Assembly (NCBI GenBank): GCA_029891385.1
Contig: CM057227.1
Coordinates: 95,504,818 to 95,568,817, forward strand
Source of the DNA: Erythroxylum novogranatense
Lineage: Eukaryota > Streptophyta > Magnoliopsida > Malpighiales > Erythroxylaceae
Direction of reading: 5' to 3'
Length of the DNA stretch: 64,000 nt
In this document: positions 10,362 to 21,516 of the stretch, one piece after another
How positions within the stretch are numbered: position 1 is the first letter of the stretch
How the letters are laid out: each line of letters opens with the position of its first letter
Made by a program: the position numbers and the translations under genes
The notes under the pieces: generated by a model
What the model was told of the DNA's origin: nothing
Seen by the model: only the letters and a program-made list of their open reading frames with translations
Databases searched by the model: none

Positions 10362-13146
10362 TGATGGTGTTCCGCAAGTTGACGGGTCTCAAGTAGTACA
10401 GTATAATATTGTCCCACAGGGAGTAATTGTGTAAGTACCAGGCTTGGATCACTCAATTAATTGGACTAAACGATTGGGTAAGATTTGGAAATAAAATAAG
10501 AAAATTAACTAGCAAAAATAACAAAATCAAGCTAACGAAAATTTACGAATATTTCTAGGCGTTAATACGAATGGAATGTGGTAAGCTTCAAGGATGGTTC
10601 TACTTTTAGCGCTTTTTATGGACTTTACCCGGATCAATTTATTAGGCGAATTTTTGGTTGATAGGCGGTTGAGCCTAAAGTTTCTTAGACCCTTTTTCAA
10701 GGTATCAAAGGAGTATTACGCAATAATCCTAGTCTACTATCGTAGCTTAGCAATCAAGCATAACCTATTATGTTCTTTGCTCACCTGATTTTCTCTCATA
10801 AATTTAGTCTATGTCTAAATCTGAAATTTATAAGTTCTCTATTTTGGAGTTCCGTTATTAATTTTTACCTATCGGTTCTTCAATTAACAACTAGTGCTTA
10901 GTAATGGTCGGCCAAACACAGTACCAGCAAAATTAATATCAAAACAGAAAAATCAAACTTATAAATCCACACTCATAAATCAACCGAAATGCAGTCCACA
11001 AAAATTAGCCAAAAGCTTCAGCCTAACCTTGAAGCTTCGGGGAAGCTACTCACTCATGGTAGGATGAAAACCACAAACATTCAAGGTAACAAACATCATA
11101 TGAGACACTAAATAATAGACAGAGGATAAATGGATTTTCGAGTCTCCCTTTTTGTGTTTATTATTTTACGCCTCTCCCTGATGTTGCGTCCTTGCTTGGT
11201 TTGCTTTGCTCTCTTTCAGCTCTTCAATAAATTAATTGCCACAGAAATTAGAGCTAGTAAACAGCATTAGGAGAAATCAGATAATAAAACAGATAACAAA
11301 TGAGTTTCGGGTCTCCCTCTAATGTGTAGTTCGCGTCTGCATCCTTGGTGAATCAGCCTGGTGGCCAGCCTCCTGCGTAAAGTACTCAACTGTAGTGCGA
11401 TATTCCCTTGTTGGTGTCTGCGTGATTTTCTTTCAATTACTTGGTGAGTCGGCGTCTATTGGAGAGCTCTAGTGTTGGTGCGTGTGTGGGTCAGCTCCTG
11501 GTGGTGTGCATTCTTGGTGCTTGCTCTACCTAGCTGCATGCATCTGCTCACGTCGTTTTTATTTCAAACCCACCAGCTCCAAGCTCTCCTCTCTAGCTTC
11601 AATTCACGCCACTCTCCCCAGCTCTCTTAATTTTCTGTTACTTGCACAGGACACATTCCACTCTCACTCTCACACACCTCATGCACACTCTCACACTCTC
11701 ACGTCACTCACCTTTCATTTTACGCCCAGTTCATTGCCAACTCACGTTGAGCCTCTCTTGGTGTGTAACGTTACTCACCTATCACTCACCTTCAGCATGT
11801 GTCTTTCTTCCTTCAGCTCAAGCCCCCCATTGGAGAGTGTTATGTTTGCTTCTAATGTAACGTTCAACCCCCTTCTTTTTCACGCTACTCACCTTTTGCT
11901 TGTGCTATCTTTTCTTTTCTCCAAAGCTACTCTCCTTTCAGCTCTAGTTCACGCCCATTTCACTTGACTCACGCACCACCTATGTAACGCCCAGGTCTCA
12001 CTCACCCCCCAGATTCACTCTTGTTCACTTACTCTCCGTTTCCCGCCCACACAATACTCTCTTCTTATTTTTCAGTTAACGCACACTCTCTCCTTGGTGT
12101 ATGCTTAGTTGTTTTTTTTTCTTCAGTAGCTCCCTCTCCATTTAACGCACTTCATACTCTCACATGTAACTTCAGCTCTTTTATTATTATTATTATGTTT
12201 TTCTCCTAGCAGTGCATCTCCAGCTGGTTTTAACGCTACTTCTTTCCAGCTATTCTCTCTAGCTTCCATTCATGCTGGTCTGTGATTTTCTTCTTGTCAT
12301 TTTTTTTCTCACTGATGGTGCACCCTTGATGTCCATGCCTCAAGTGCCTCTAGCTCACTCCTTCACGCCTCTTCCCTTCAGCTCTTCTCTTGGTGTCCTC
12401 TAGTTGGTGTCCTTGGCATGGTGCGTTGTTTTGGTGGGGTTACTCCTCTCTTCACTTTCCAGCAGCTGTCTCCACTCTAGCCTTTCACGTTGCTTCAATC
12501 TTCACACTAGCTGCTGCTCACGATCTTCATTCAGTGTCCACCATGCTTTGGTGTAACGTCCTTGGCTGAATGTGGAGTTCTCTAAGTGGAGAGTTTTTTT
12601 TAATTAAATGGAGCCCCTAGCAATTTTTCTTTCTGTCTTCTTCTGGAGTATCAAGTTTTGGTGGGGTTCTTGGCCAGCTCCTTTTTTTTCTTTTCTACTC
12701 CCTGTGTATTCAATTAACAGCCACGTTCCCTGCTTCTTTTCTTTTATGCGGTGGAGCCTTTGATGGGCTTACTGTTCATTATGTTTCCACGTTGAGAGCC
12801 TTCTTTTCTTGTGTAACGTTTTGAGCTAGTCCCTCCTTGGTGTATGCGTGCGTGGTGGTGCTCTATAGCTGATTTGAAAATTAAACTCCTCACCCAATTC
12901 AGCCTACGTTTTCTCCTTTTTCTCTAACGTTTTGCCTCCTTTTCTTTTTTCTTCTTGTCTCTAGGAGCTTCAATTGAAATTGCACCCATTGGTTCAATTT
13001 TAAGAGAAAATAAAATACATAACAATCTCAATGAACTTAAATCAATTAACCTAAAAAATGCTACTATAATGAATGAATGATCATGCAAAATAAATGCAAA
13101 TATGATCTAAATATCTATATAAATTGGACTAAACAGATGGCCATCA
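10362..13146 (-). repeat. 5' LTR of the Athila/Tat-like element
   Basis: On the plus strand it begins TGATGG beside the primer site and ends CCATCA at 13146, so its sense strand starts TGATGGCC and ends CCATCA. The inverted ends TGATGG/CCATCA and the 2.8-kb length fit this clade. The candidate target repeat at the right is ACTTT (13147-13151); its partner lies outside the window. The right boundary rests only on the inverted ends. Confidence 0.7.
11470..12960 (-). repeat. Low-complexity pyrimidine-rich core of the Athila-like LTR
   Basis: The plus strand shows dense recurrence of short words: TAACG or TAACGC about nine times (for example 11767, 11982, 12077, 12139, 12551, 12814), TTCAGCTC four times, TTGGTGT and CACTCTCAC many times. 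No clean tandem period is visible. Open frames here (for example 11482-11967) are by-products of this composition. Confidence 0.55.
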
Positions 13147-13830
13147 ACTTTAAGGTATGTGACTCCTAACTTAATTTTGCATCTCTTGAAGTCTTCATTC
13201 CAATCCATTTTTTCTAACTTTCAAACTCAATGATTATGGTGTAAAATTAAAATAACCAAACATGAGAGAAGGGGTTGGATTGTCTATTTAAAAATTCTCA
13301 AGATCCTCTTATAGTAATTTTCTTTGAACTACTAGGTTAAAAATGTATATAAAGGTAATAACAATCTTGACATTAAGCTTGGATAAGGTTATCTAATAAT
13401 GTAGCATTTGATCAATGGCATGGCTATTATCCAAATATATTTTCTTCAAGTTATAAGCGACTAAGGATTTTGCTGTTGTAGTGAACTAATGACTTCTAAC
13501 TATACTCTATTCCCTGTCCAAAAACTAAAGCCTTTTATGGACTCTAACGGGTTTTATTTTAATGAAAAAAGGATCAATCAAATAAGATTCTTAGAAAGTA
13601 TATAATCCTTTGATAACTTGTTTTGTAGGAAAATTTCATGGTTTAAGCAATAAAGGTCATAACTTGGTTGAAGACGGGCTATACGCAACATTCTTCTTCG
13701 TCTTTCTCCCTGATTTCATTTTGTTAAAGTCACTAGTCCATCCATAATTTGTATGCTGATATCCTTTGTTATAATTTTATTGTTATTATTATGTTTTATG
13801 GCGATCAAGTTAACAATATTCTACTGATTA
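13147..13830. other. Unassigned AT-rich DNA between two insertions
   Basis: 684 bp with no open frame, repeat or recognisable element. It is the sequence into which the GATTA-flanked composite inserted; the same flank resumes at 27693. Confidence 0.6.
13826..13830. other. Target-site duplication GATTA, left
   Basis: GATTA immediately precedes the TGTAGCGCCC end of LTR A. An identical GATTA at 27688-27692 follows the outer end of LTR C. Five bp is the usual duplication size for this superfamily. Confidence 0.75.
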
Positions 13831-14201
13831 TGTAGCGCCCCCTTACCGTAGGGTATACACCGGGACGCCCGTAGGTCATACCGATACATAACCTACGATA
13901 AGGGTGCACTACGATTCGATCATTTCTATAAACTTCATGGGATCAATATAATTAAACTACAATATCAAATTCACTAACTTTTAAAACCGAAAGACACTTC
14001 TCATTTCATTTCTTAAAAACCATAAGTTCACAATTCTATCTGATTACAATTGTGCAAAATCAAAAGGGACTAAAATAACTCCTAACTAGGTCATCCCCAA
14101 AAGATCCCAGCTGACCGACCTATGGGCCATACTCCTCTCGCCGGCACTCACACTGCAGGAAAAGTCTCGCTAACTGGAGCTAGGAGTCAACTATCGCTCT
14201 C

Positions 14202-14262
14202 CTGAAAAATAAATGCAATGTTGGGTGAGTTTACGAACTCAGCGAGAAACCATCATCGATGG
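14202..14262 (-). promoter_or_regulatory. Stem plus acceptor-like CAGG block, LTR A
   Basis: On the sense strand: CCATCGATGATGG, then GAGTTCGTAAACTC, CACCC, an AT tract and TTTTTCAGGAG. It corresponds to 7234-7299 in the other family. In LTRs B and C the last element reads TTTTTTAGGA, so AG is kept while C is lost. Confidence 0.5.
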
Positions 14263-14459
14263 TCCACCCAACTCATGCATATACAAACAATTCACACAAT
14301 ATCATATATCACAACCAGAAAATCTCATACATGCAATCCCACATTGATAAGGAATTTCGCCTTTCATACAATTCACCCTTGATCATTCATGTAAAATGCA
14401 AATGTGACACTTTCCGTTTATTACGTTGTTGTAACCGTGCGCCTGAGCTCATTTATGTT

Positions 14460-14562
14460 GAGCCAGTGGCTCTGAATACATTGGGCTTGAAGCCCTAATA
14501 CGTTGAGCATAAAGCTCTGAAAATGGTTGGGCACGAGGCCCTGTGTGTTGAGCTTAAAGCTC
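14460..14562 (-). repeat. Array of five 13-nt hairpins, LTR A
   Basis: Plus-strand starts: GAGCCAGTGGCTC 14460, GGGCTTGAAGCCC 14483, GAGCATAAAGCTC 14505, GGGCACGAGGCCC 14529, GAGCTTAAAGCTC 14550. Spacing is 21-24 nt. GAGC/GCTC and GGGC/GCCC stems alternate. Counterparts lie at 19539-19641 (LTR B) and 26642-26744 (LTR C). Confidence 0.8.
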
Positions 14563-15188
14563 TGAATACGGTGGCTGCACCGGTCATAACTGTCAATTAT
14601 CTGATCATGCATAATGGCATTAATGCACATGTTCCAAATTTCACTAATCATGTCACAACCTAATATCACTATCCAAGTTGCATTTGAAACCAATTTATGC
14701 ACAATTAACACTTCTATAGCACACTCCAAATATTTCAAACACCTGTGGTCCTAAATCAATCAAAACAACCACACATAATCCTTCCTTAACTCCTCATGGC
14801 ATAATTGCATAAAATATAACACATAAAGGTTGAGAAACCAACTAGGTTACTCACCTCTAACTTCTGAGCTACTGCCGGGAAGTCTCGCCTACGTCGGATG
14901 ATAGACGATCCACTTGAGCCTCTACAATAATCATAATATCCAAATATTACTAATTGTACAGTTTTAACTATTCAAAGATGCATATGTATCGAATAATTTA
15001 CGTACTATACATGTTAGGACATTTCCGACCCTATTCCCGAATTATCTCAATTATGCGTTTTCACTCTAATCCATAGCAATTCCTAATACCATAATTTAAT
15101 TGACTATATTCCAATCAATCACTAACTAATCCAAATTTAACCTCAAAATTCTCTAATTAAAAGAATCACTCTCAGCTTAAACAGGCAT

Positions 15189-15400
15189 CCTCGTCGCGGC
15201 GTGAGATCACTCGCTGCGGCGTAAAATCTTCTGCTCGTCGCGACGTGCAGGCGAAATCCGCTCGTCACGGCGCACTCCTCCACTCGTCGTGGCGTGCGAC
15301 ACAAATCGGCTGGTCGCGACGTACGAATAAATATTCGTCGCGACGTGCAAGAAGGGGTGGCTTGCCGCGGCGTGTTCATCACACGTCGCGACTTGCGAAC
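15189..15400 (-). repeat. Array of nine CG-rich palindrome modules, LTR A
   Basis: Variants of TCGTCGCGACGTGC occur about every 20-27 nt (15190, 15210, 15233, 15261, 15283, 15310, 15334, 15361, 15382). The core GTCGCGAC is a perfect palindrome, and the island stands out from AT-rich surroundings. LTR B has seven (20278-20440); LTR C has lost the whole region by deletion. Confidence 0.8.
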
Positions 15401-16472
15401 CCAGAAAGTCATCCGAAACCCAGAAATCCTCAGATCTTCTGATATAAATCCATTCCTTTCCATTCTAAACGCTCTCAAACAACTCCAACTACTAAACATA
15501 ACTCATTTCTAACCTCAAATCCATCTAAAATCAGTTATTCATTAAATACCCAACTCAAAATCTACATTTTTCCTTAAAACCTACATCATCCGAAACTTCT
15601 AAAATCTTTAAACAATTTATACTTTCATTCAATGCTCAAATTAAACTATTTAAAACATAAACAAGTAGGAACTTACCTGATTCAAGCTTTTTTTAAAAAC
15701 CTCAAAGATCACCAATCCCTCAAACTCTCACAATCCACGGCAACACCCAAAACTAGACCCATCTTCATCTTCTTCAACACCAAACCAAAGGGAAAATGAT
15801 CAAGGACAAAAGAAGAAACAATTTGGAAGGAGAAATCAAGAAACAAAGCCAAGAGAAGATCCACAATGAGGGAAGGAGAAATTTCTTCCCAAAAATCAAA
15901 GGATCGTGGAAGAGAAGAATTTCAAAAGGGTAGGGTTTATAACTTAAGGAGATTAAGGGCTTGTTTGGCAAATTTAATTGCCACAAGACCAAGCCGAACA
16001 ACCTTAATCCAATTTCTTATTCAAATTTCTCCCGAATTCCAATGGTTCTAACCCTAATTCATCAAATCAAAATTCTAATCCTCCATTACCATTGGACAAT
16101 CAAATTCGGAACCGAAAATCCAGTTAATTGGTCATTAGGTCAATTTTTCGGTCCGGACCTATTGCTCCGAAAATTCCAGAAAAATTCCTAACATTCCTCA
16201 AAATTATAAAACTCACGATCATACACTCCAATTTCATATTTCAAACTCCAAATTCTCATTTCTTACTCTAATTAAATTTCTCACAGCTTAATTGACCAAA
16301 TCATCTCCAAATTACCAAATTACCCAATCTTATCGGGAATATGTCATACATGTATGTACATTTATGCTAATGCAATAATTACCAATTATCCAAATATACA
16401 TAAGATAAACAATGCATGCACATGCCAATTAGGAATGCAATCTACTGTACCCATCCCATCGGTGACGGGATG

Positions 16473-16660
16473 TTACAATTCTCCCCTCCTAATAAAAATT
16501 TCGTCCCAAAATTTCTTACCTGATTGGTCGAACAGATGAGGGTATTGCCGCCTCATGTGCTCCTCAGTCTCCCAAGTTGCCTCCTTAGACGAATTGTTCT
16601 TCCAAAGGACTTTCTCCAATGGAATAACCCTGGACCTCAACTGCTTGACCCGCGATCCAA
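16473..16660 (-). pseudogene. pol: Chromodomain-like C-terminus of pol, deleted unit
   Basis: On the minus strand the frame encodes [20 protein letters not shown], then WETEEHMRRQYPHLF and DEIFIRRGEL to a stop in the LTR. The basic/aromatic pattern matches the C-terminal chromodomain of chromoviral integrases, thought to bind modified histone tails and steer insertion to heterochromatin. Here it is joined directly to reverse transcriptase by a deletion at about 16658-16664 and lies out of frame with it, so it could not be made as part of the polyprotein. Confidence 0.75.
16478..16490 (-). promoter_or_regulatory. Polypurine tract of the deleted unit
   Basis: The minus strand reads AGGAGGGGAGAAT immediately before TGTAACATCCC of LTR A. 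It overlaps the last pol codons (IRRGEL). Confidence 0.8.
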
Positions 16661-18156
16661 TATTCACATTTAGTGAATTTGGCATACAACTGTCTATCTC
16701 TCATAATCTGCAATACCGTCCTCAGATGCTCCGCATGCTCCTGTCTACTCCTCGAGTACACCAGAATATCATCAATGAATACAATATCAAACTGATCCAA
16801 GTAGGGCTGAAAGACCTTATTCATCAAGGTCATGAAGGCTGTCGGGATATTAGTCAACCCGAACAGCATCACTAAGAACTCAAAATGCCCATACCTGCTC
16901 CTAAAGGCACTCTCAGGCACATCGGCCTCTGCGATCCTCAACTGATAATATCCGGATCTCAAATCCAACTTGGTAAACACTTGATCTCCCTACAACTGAT
17001 CAAATAAATCATCGATCCTAGGCAGTGGATATTTATTCTTGACTGTCACCCGATTCAGCTGCCTATAATCAATGCATAACCTCAAAGTCCCGTCCTTTTT
17101 CTTCACAAACAACACTGGAGCTCCCCACGATGAAACACTCGGCCTGATGAACCCCTTATCTAGAAGCTCCTGCAACTGAGCCTTAAGCTCCCTCAGTTTC
17201 ACAGGTGCCATCCTATATGGAGGTATAGATATAGTAGCGATACCTGGAACGAGGTCAATCTCAAACTCCGTCTCTCGATCCGGCGGCAAACCCGGTAACT
17301 CCTCGGGAAACACATCTAGAAATTCCCTAATCACGGGAACATATTGCAACCTCTGCTCTACTCTGGAATCTACCACATGCGCCAAATAAGCCTCACAACC
17401 TCCCCGCATCAACCTCAAGGCACTCAGAAAAGAAATCATCCTGGCTGGCACTGCCTGACTAACACCTCGAAACACAACTCGGGGCTGACCAGGAGACTCT
17501 AACACGACCTCCTTGGTATAGCAATCCATGACAGCCCTATGGGTAGTGAGCCAGTCCATCCCCAGAATCAAATCAATCTCTCTCAGAGGCAACACTAACA
17601 GGTCTGCACTCAACTCCGACTGATCAATCATAATCGAACACCCCTTGCAGACCTCTCCCAAAATTGTAGTACTACCTAGAGGTGTACTCACCTCTAGCCC
17701 ATACTGCAACATCTCCCTATCCACATGCAATCTACATGCCATATGCGTTGCAATAAAAGAATGCGTGGACCCTGGATTTATAAATGCAAAAACCTCAATA
17801 CCAGAGATTAGAAGCGAACCTGCAACCACATTTGGAGAATCCTGGGCCTCCTGCCTAGTCATGGCGTAGTCTCTAGCCTGGGACTGCAGTCGACTGCCAA
17901 GACCCTCTGTCCCCATAAAAGAATCTCCACCTTTACCTTGGGCTCTACCTCGGCCCCTGAATCCAGGTTCACTACTACGACTCTGCTGCACTATCGAACT
18001 ACTACCAGCTCTCCCACTCGCAGCAGACTGAACTCCTAAAGTCAGCGGACAACTCTGAATCATATGATCCATCGAACCGCAGGCTAAACAAGCTCCTGTC
18101 ACTCTCCAGCACTCTCCACTGTGCCTCTTATCACAATGCACTGGCTGGAAAAGCAC
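16661..18156 (-). pseudogene. pol: Zinc knuckle, protease and partial reverse transcriptase, deleted unit
   Basis: In order: a CxxC-x4-H-x4-C zinc knuckle ([14 protein letters not shown]), an arginine/glycine-rich linker, retropepsin, and reverse transcriptase with [19 protein letters not shown] and [15 protein letters not shown] second frame covers 16585-16980 with [15 protein letters not shown] and the catalytic FIDD at about 16770. Lesions: the protease active site reads INPGSTHSF, with the catalytic Asp changed to Asn (about 17778), while the sister copy keeps Asp. A CAG codon has become TAG at about 16988. Everything from mid-RT to the chromodomain (RNase H, most of integrase) is deleted. 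Not functional. Confidence 0.85.
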
Positions 18157-18212
18157 ATCTGCTCCTCCGCCACTACCACCGCCTAAATCTCCCCCTCGAA
18201 GCAGAACTCATT

Positions 18213-18994
18213 ATGTCGAATCCTCCTGCTGATCCGAACTCGCTCAGGCTCGCTAAAGCTCCTACCAGAGCTACCTCGATCGTCACTAGATCTCTTGCCT
18301 CCGGATCCTCGACTAGTCTCGGTCAGACTCGCCTCAAAGTGCTTTCAATCCCAGACCGCAATGCTCTCAACTCCACAAAGGTGCCCATATCAGACCGGGC
18401 TAACCTGGTACGGATCTCCAAATTAAGACCTCCCTTGAATCTCCGGCACCTATTAGACTCAGAGGCAATCATAACAGAAGCATACGTCATCAGCTCATTG
18501 AACCTAACCTCATAATCGACTACTATCATCGACCCCTGTCTCAACTCTAAGAACTCCTGCATCTTCATCTTCAAATAGACCTTGGGCATGTAGTTGTCTC
18601 TAAATGCCCTCAAGAAATCATCCAACGACAATAAGCAAGGCCTGGTGGTACTGCCCGGAACAGTCTTCCACCACTAAAAGGCCGGACCTTGAAGCAGAGA
18701 AACTGCATAGTCAAAGCGCTCCTCAGAATCACAGTCCATCTGATCGAGGACTCTCTCTGTCCTCTCCAACCATCCCTCAGCCTCTGCAGGGTCTGTGCTG
18801 CCATAGAAGTCAACAGCTCCCTGCTTGCGCAGTCTATCATACCTCCTCTCCCATCTCACGGGAACTCTAGGAGGTAACTCCTCAGAATGAGGCATAGAGG
18901 ACTCTCCACTAGCTCCCACCGATCCTAGGTCAGCTGGTTGATCCACTTGATCTCCAAGAACGGATGACCTATAACAAACAAGAATTCTGATCAA
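18213..18994 (-). pseudogene. gag: Chromovirus gag, deleted unit
   Basis: It starts at 18994 (MIRILVCYRSS) shortly after the primer site. It contains the basic segment RYDRLRKQGAVDFYGSTDP, the WLERTERVLDQM helix and the capsid segment FLRAFRDNYMPKVYLKMKMQ of retrotransposon gag. A TAG at about 18672 interrupts it, where the sister copy has CAG in the same FQWWKT context. Later frames are disturbed by small differences near 18200-18330. Downstream it continues into the zinc-knuckle frame ending in RT. Confidence 0.8.
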
Positions 18995-19052
18995 TTTCTT
19001 CTTTTCTCATTAAAATTCAAGCCTAAAATGCACTATGCTCAAAAGATGCTAA

Positions 19053-19070
19053 ACCATGCTCTAATACCAC
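19053..19070 (-). promoter_or_regulatory. Primer binding site, initiator-Met tRNA type (deleted unit)
   Basis: The minus strand reads TGGTATTAGAGCATGG four to five nt inside LTR B. It differs by one base from the usual plant initiator-Met site TGGTATCAGAGC. Confidence 0.75.
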
Positions 19071-19074
19071 CTAA

Positions 19075-21503
19075 TGTAGCGCCCCTTTACCGTAGGGTAT
19101 ACACCGGGACGCCCGTAGGTCATACCGATACATAACCTACAATGAGGGTGCACTACAATTCGATCATTTCTATAAACTTCATGGCATCAATATAATTAAA
19201 CTACAATATCAAACTGCTCTCGCCGACACTCACACTGCAGGAAAAGTCTCGCTAACTGGAGCTAGGAGTCAACTATCACTGTCCTAAAAAATAAATGCAA
19301 TGTTGGGTGACTTTGCGAACTCAGCGAGAAACCATCGATGGTCCACCCAACTCATGCATATACAAACAATTCACACAATATCATATATCACAACCAGAAA
19401 ATCTCATACATGCAATCCCACATTTATAAGGCATTTCGCCTTTCATACAATTCACCTTTGATCATTCATGTACAATGCATATGTGTCACTTTCCGTTTAT
19501 TACGTTGTTGTGACCATGCGCCTAAGCTCATTTACGTTGAGCCAGTGGCTCTGAATACATTGGGCTTAAAGCCCTGATATGTTGAGCATAAAGCTCTAAA
19601 AATTATTGGGCACGAGGCCCTGTGCGTTGAGGTTAAAGCTCTGAATATGGTGGCTACACCGGTCACAACTGTCAATTATCTGATCATGCATAATGGCATG
19701 AATGCACATGTTCCAAATTTCACTAATCGTGTCACAACCTAATATCACTATCCAATTTGCATTTGAAACCAATTAATGGCAATTTATGCACAATTAACAC
19801 TTCTATAGCACACTCCAAATATTTCAAACACCTGTGGTCCGAAATCAATCAAAACAACCACACATAATCCTTCCTTAACTCCTCATGGCATAATTGCATA
19901 AAATCTAACACATAAAGGTTGAGAAACCAACTAGGTTACTCACCTCTAACTTCCAAGCTACTGCCGGGAAGTCTCGCCTACGTCGGACGATCAACGATCC
20001 ACTTGAGCCTCTACAATAATCATAATATCCAAATATTACTAATTGTACAGTTTCAACTATTCAAAGATGCATATGTATCGAATAATTTACGTACTATACA
20101 TGTTATGACATTTCCGACCCTATTCCTGAATTATCTCAATTCCGCGTTTTCACTCTAATCCATAGCAATTCCTAATACCATAATTCAATTGACTATATTC
20201 CAATCAATCACTAACTAATCCAAATTTAACCTCAAAATTCTCTAATTAAAAGAATCACTCTCAGCCTAAATAGGCATCCTCGCCGCGGCGTGAGATCACT
20301 CCCTGCGGCGTAAAATCTTCTGCTCGTCGCGACGTGCAGGCGAAATCCGCTCACCGCGGCGCACTCCTCCACTTGTCGCGGCGTGCGACAGAAATCGGCT
20401 CGTCGCGGCGTACGAATAAATATTCGTCGCGACGTGCGAACCCAGAAAGTCATCCGAAACCCAGAAATCCTCAGATCTTCCGATATAAATCCATTCCTTT
20501 CCATTCTAAACGCCTCAAACAACTCCAACTACTAAACATAACTCATTTCTAACCTCAAATCCATCTAAAATCAGTTATTCATTAAATACCCAACTCAAAA
20601 TCTACATTTTTCCTTAAAACCTACATCATCTGAAACTTCTAAAATCTTTAAACAATTTATACTTTCATTCAATGCTCAAATTAAACTATTTAAAACATAA
20701 ACAAGTAGGAACTTACGATTCAAGCTTTTTAAAACCTCAAAGATCACCAATCCTCAAACTCTCACAATCCACGGCAACACCCAAAACTAGACCCATCTTC
20801 ATCTTCTTCAACACCAAACCAAAGGGAAAATGATCAAGGACAAAAGAAGAAACAATTTGGAAGGAGAAATCAAGAAACAAAGCCAAGAGAAGATCCGCAA
20901 TGAGGGAAGGAGAAATTTCTTCTCAAAAATCAAAGGATCGTGGAAGACAAGAATTTCAAAAGGGTATGGTTTATAACTTAAGGAGATTAAGGGCTTGTTT
21001 GGAAAATTTAATTGCCACAAGACCAATCCGAACAACCTTGATCCAATTTCTTATTCAAATTTCTCCCAAATTCCAATGGTTCTAACCCTAATTCATCAAA
21101 TCAAAATTCTAATCCTCCATTACCATTGGACAATCAAATTCAGAACCGGAAAATCTAGTTAATCGGTCATTAGGTCAATTTTCCGGTTTGGATCTATTGC
21201 TCCGAAAATTCTAGAAAAATTCCTCAAAATTATAAAACTCACGATCATACACTCCAATTTCATATTTCAAACTCCAAATTCTCATTTCTTACTATAATTA
21301 AATTTCTCACAGCTTAATTGACCAAATCATCTCCAAATTACCAAATTACCCAATCTTATCGGGAATATGCCATACATGTATGTACATTTATGCTAATGAA
21401 ATAATTACCAATTATCCAAATATACATAAGCTAAACAATGCATGCACATTCCAATTAGGAATGCAATCTACTGTACCCATCCCATCGGTGACGGGATGTT
21501 ACA
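19075..21503 (-). repeat. LTR B (middle, shared LTR, 2429 bp)
   Basis: It runs from TGTAGCGCCCC at 19075 to GATGTTACA at 21503. It is flanked on the left by a primer site and on the right by a purine tract, so it is simultaneously the 5' LTR of the left unit and the 3' LTR of the right unit. It shares the 165-bp deletion near its sense 3' end with LTR C but not with A. No target repeat flanks it. Confidence 0.9.
20278..20440 (-). repeat. Array of seven CG-rich palindrome modules, LTR B
   Basis: The modules correspond to numbers 1-7 of LTR A. Modules 8 and 9 are absent because ATTCGTCGCGACGTGC joins straight to GAACCCAG. Several modules differ from LTR A by exchanges between GTCGCGAC, GCCGCGGC and GTCGCGGC. 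Confidence 0.75.
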
Positions 21504-21516
21504 ATTCTCCCCTCCT
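21504..21516 (-). promoter_or_regulatory. Polypurine tract of the full-length unit
   Basis: The minus strand reads AGGAGGGGAGAAT directly upstream of the TGTAACATCCC start of LTR B. Confidence 0.8.

Larger units (their letters stand above)
13831..16477 (-). repeat. LTR A (outer 3' LTR, 2647 bp)
   Basis: The sense strand begins TGTAACATCCCGTCACC at 16477 and ends GGGGGCGCTACA at 13831. It is the longest of the three copies. It alone keeps about 165 bp at 13971-14134 that LTRs B and C both lack, and it carries nine CG-palindrome modules where B has seven. Confidence 0.9.

Noticed and set aside
11482..11967. 161-residue open frame in the Athila-like LTR
   Set aside because: It lies in low-complexity pyrimidine-rich LTR sequence, has no domain and is not in the element's sense orientation.
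15143..15499. 118-residue arginine-rich frame in LTR A
   Set aside because: It is created by the CG-palindrome array; the frame length differs in LTR B as modules are lost, and it is absent in LTR C.
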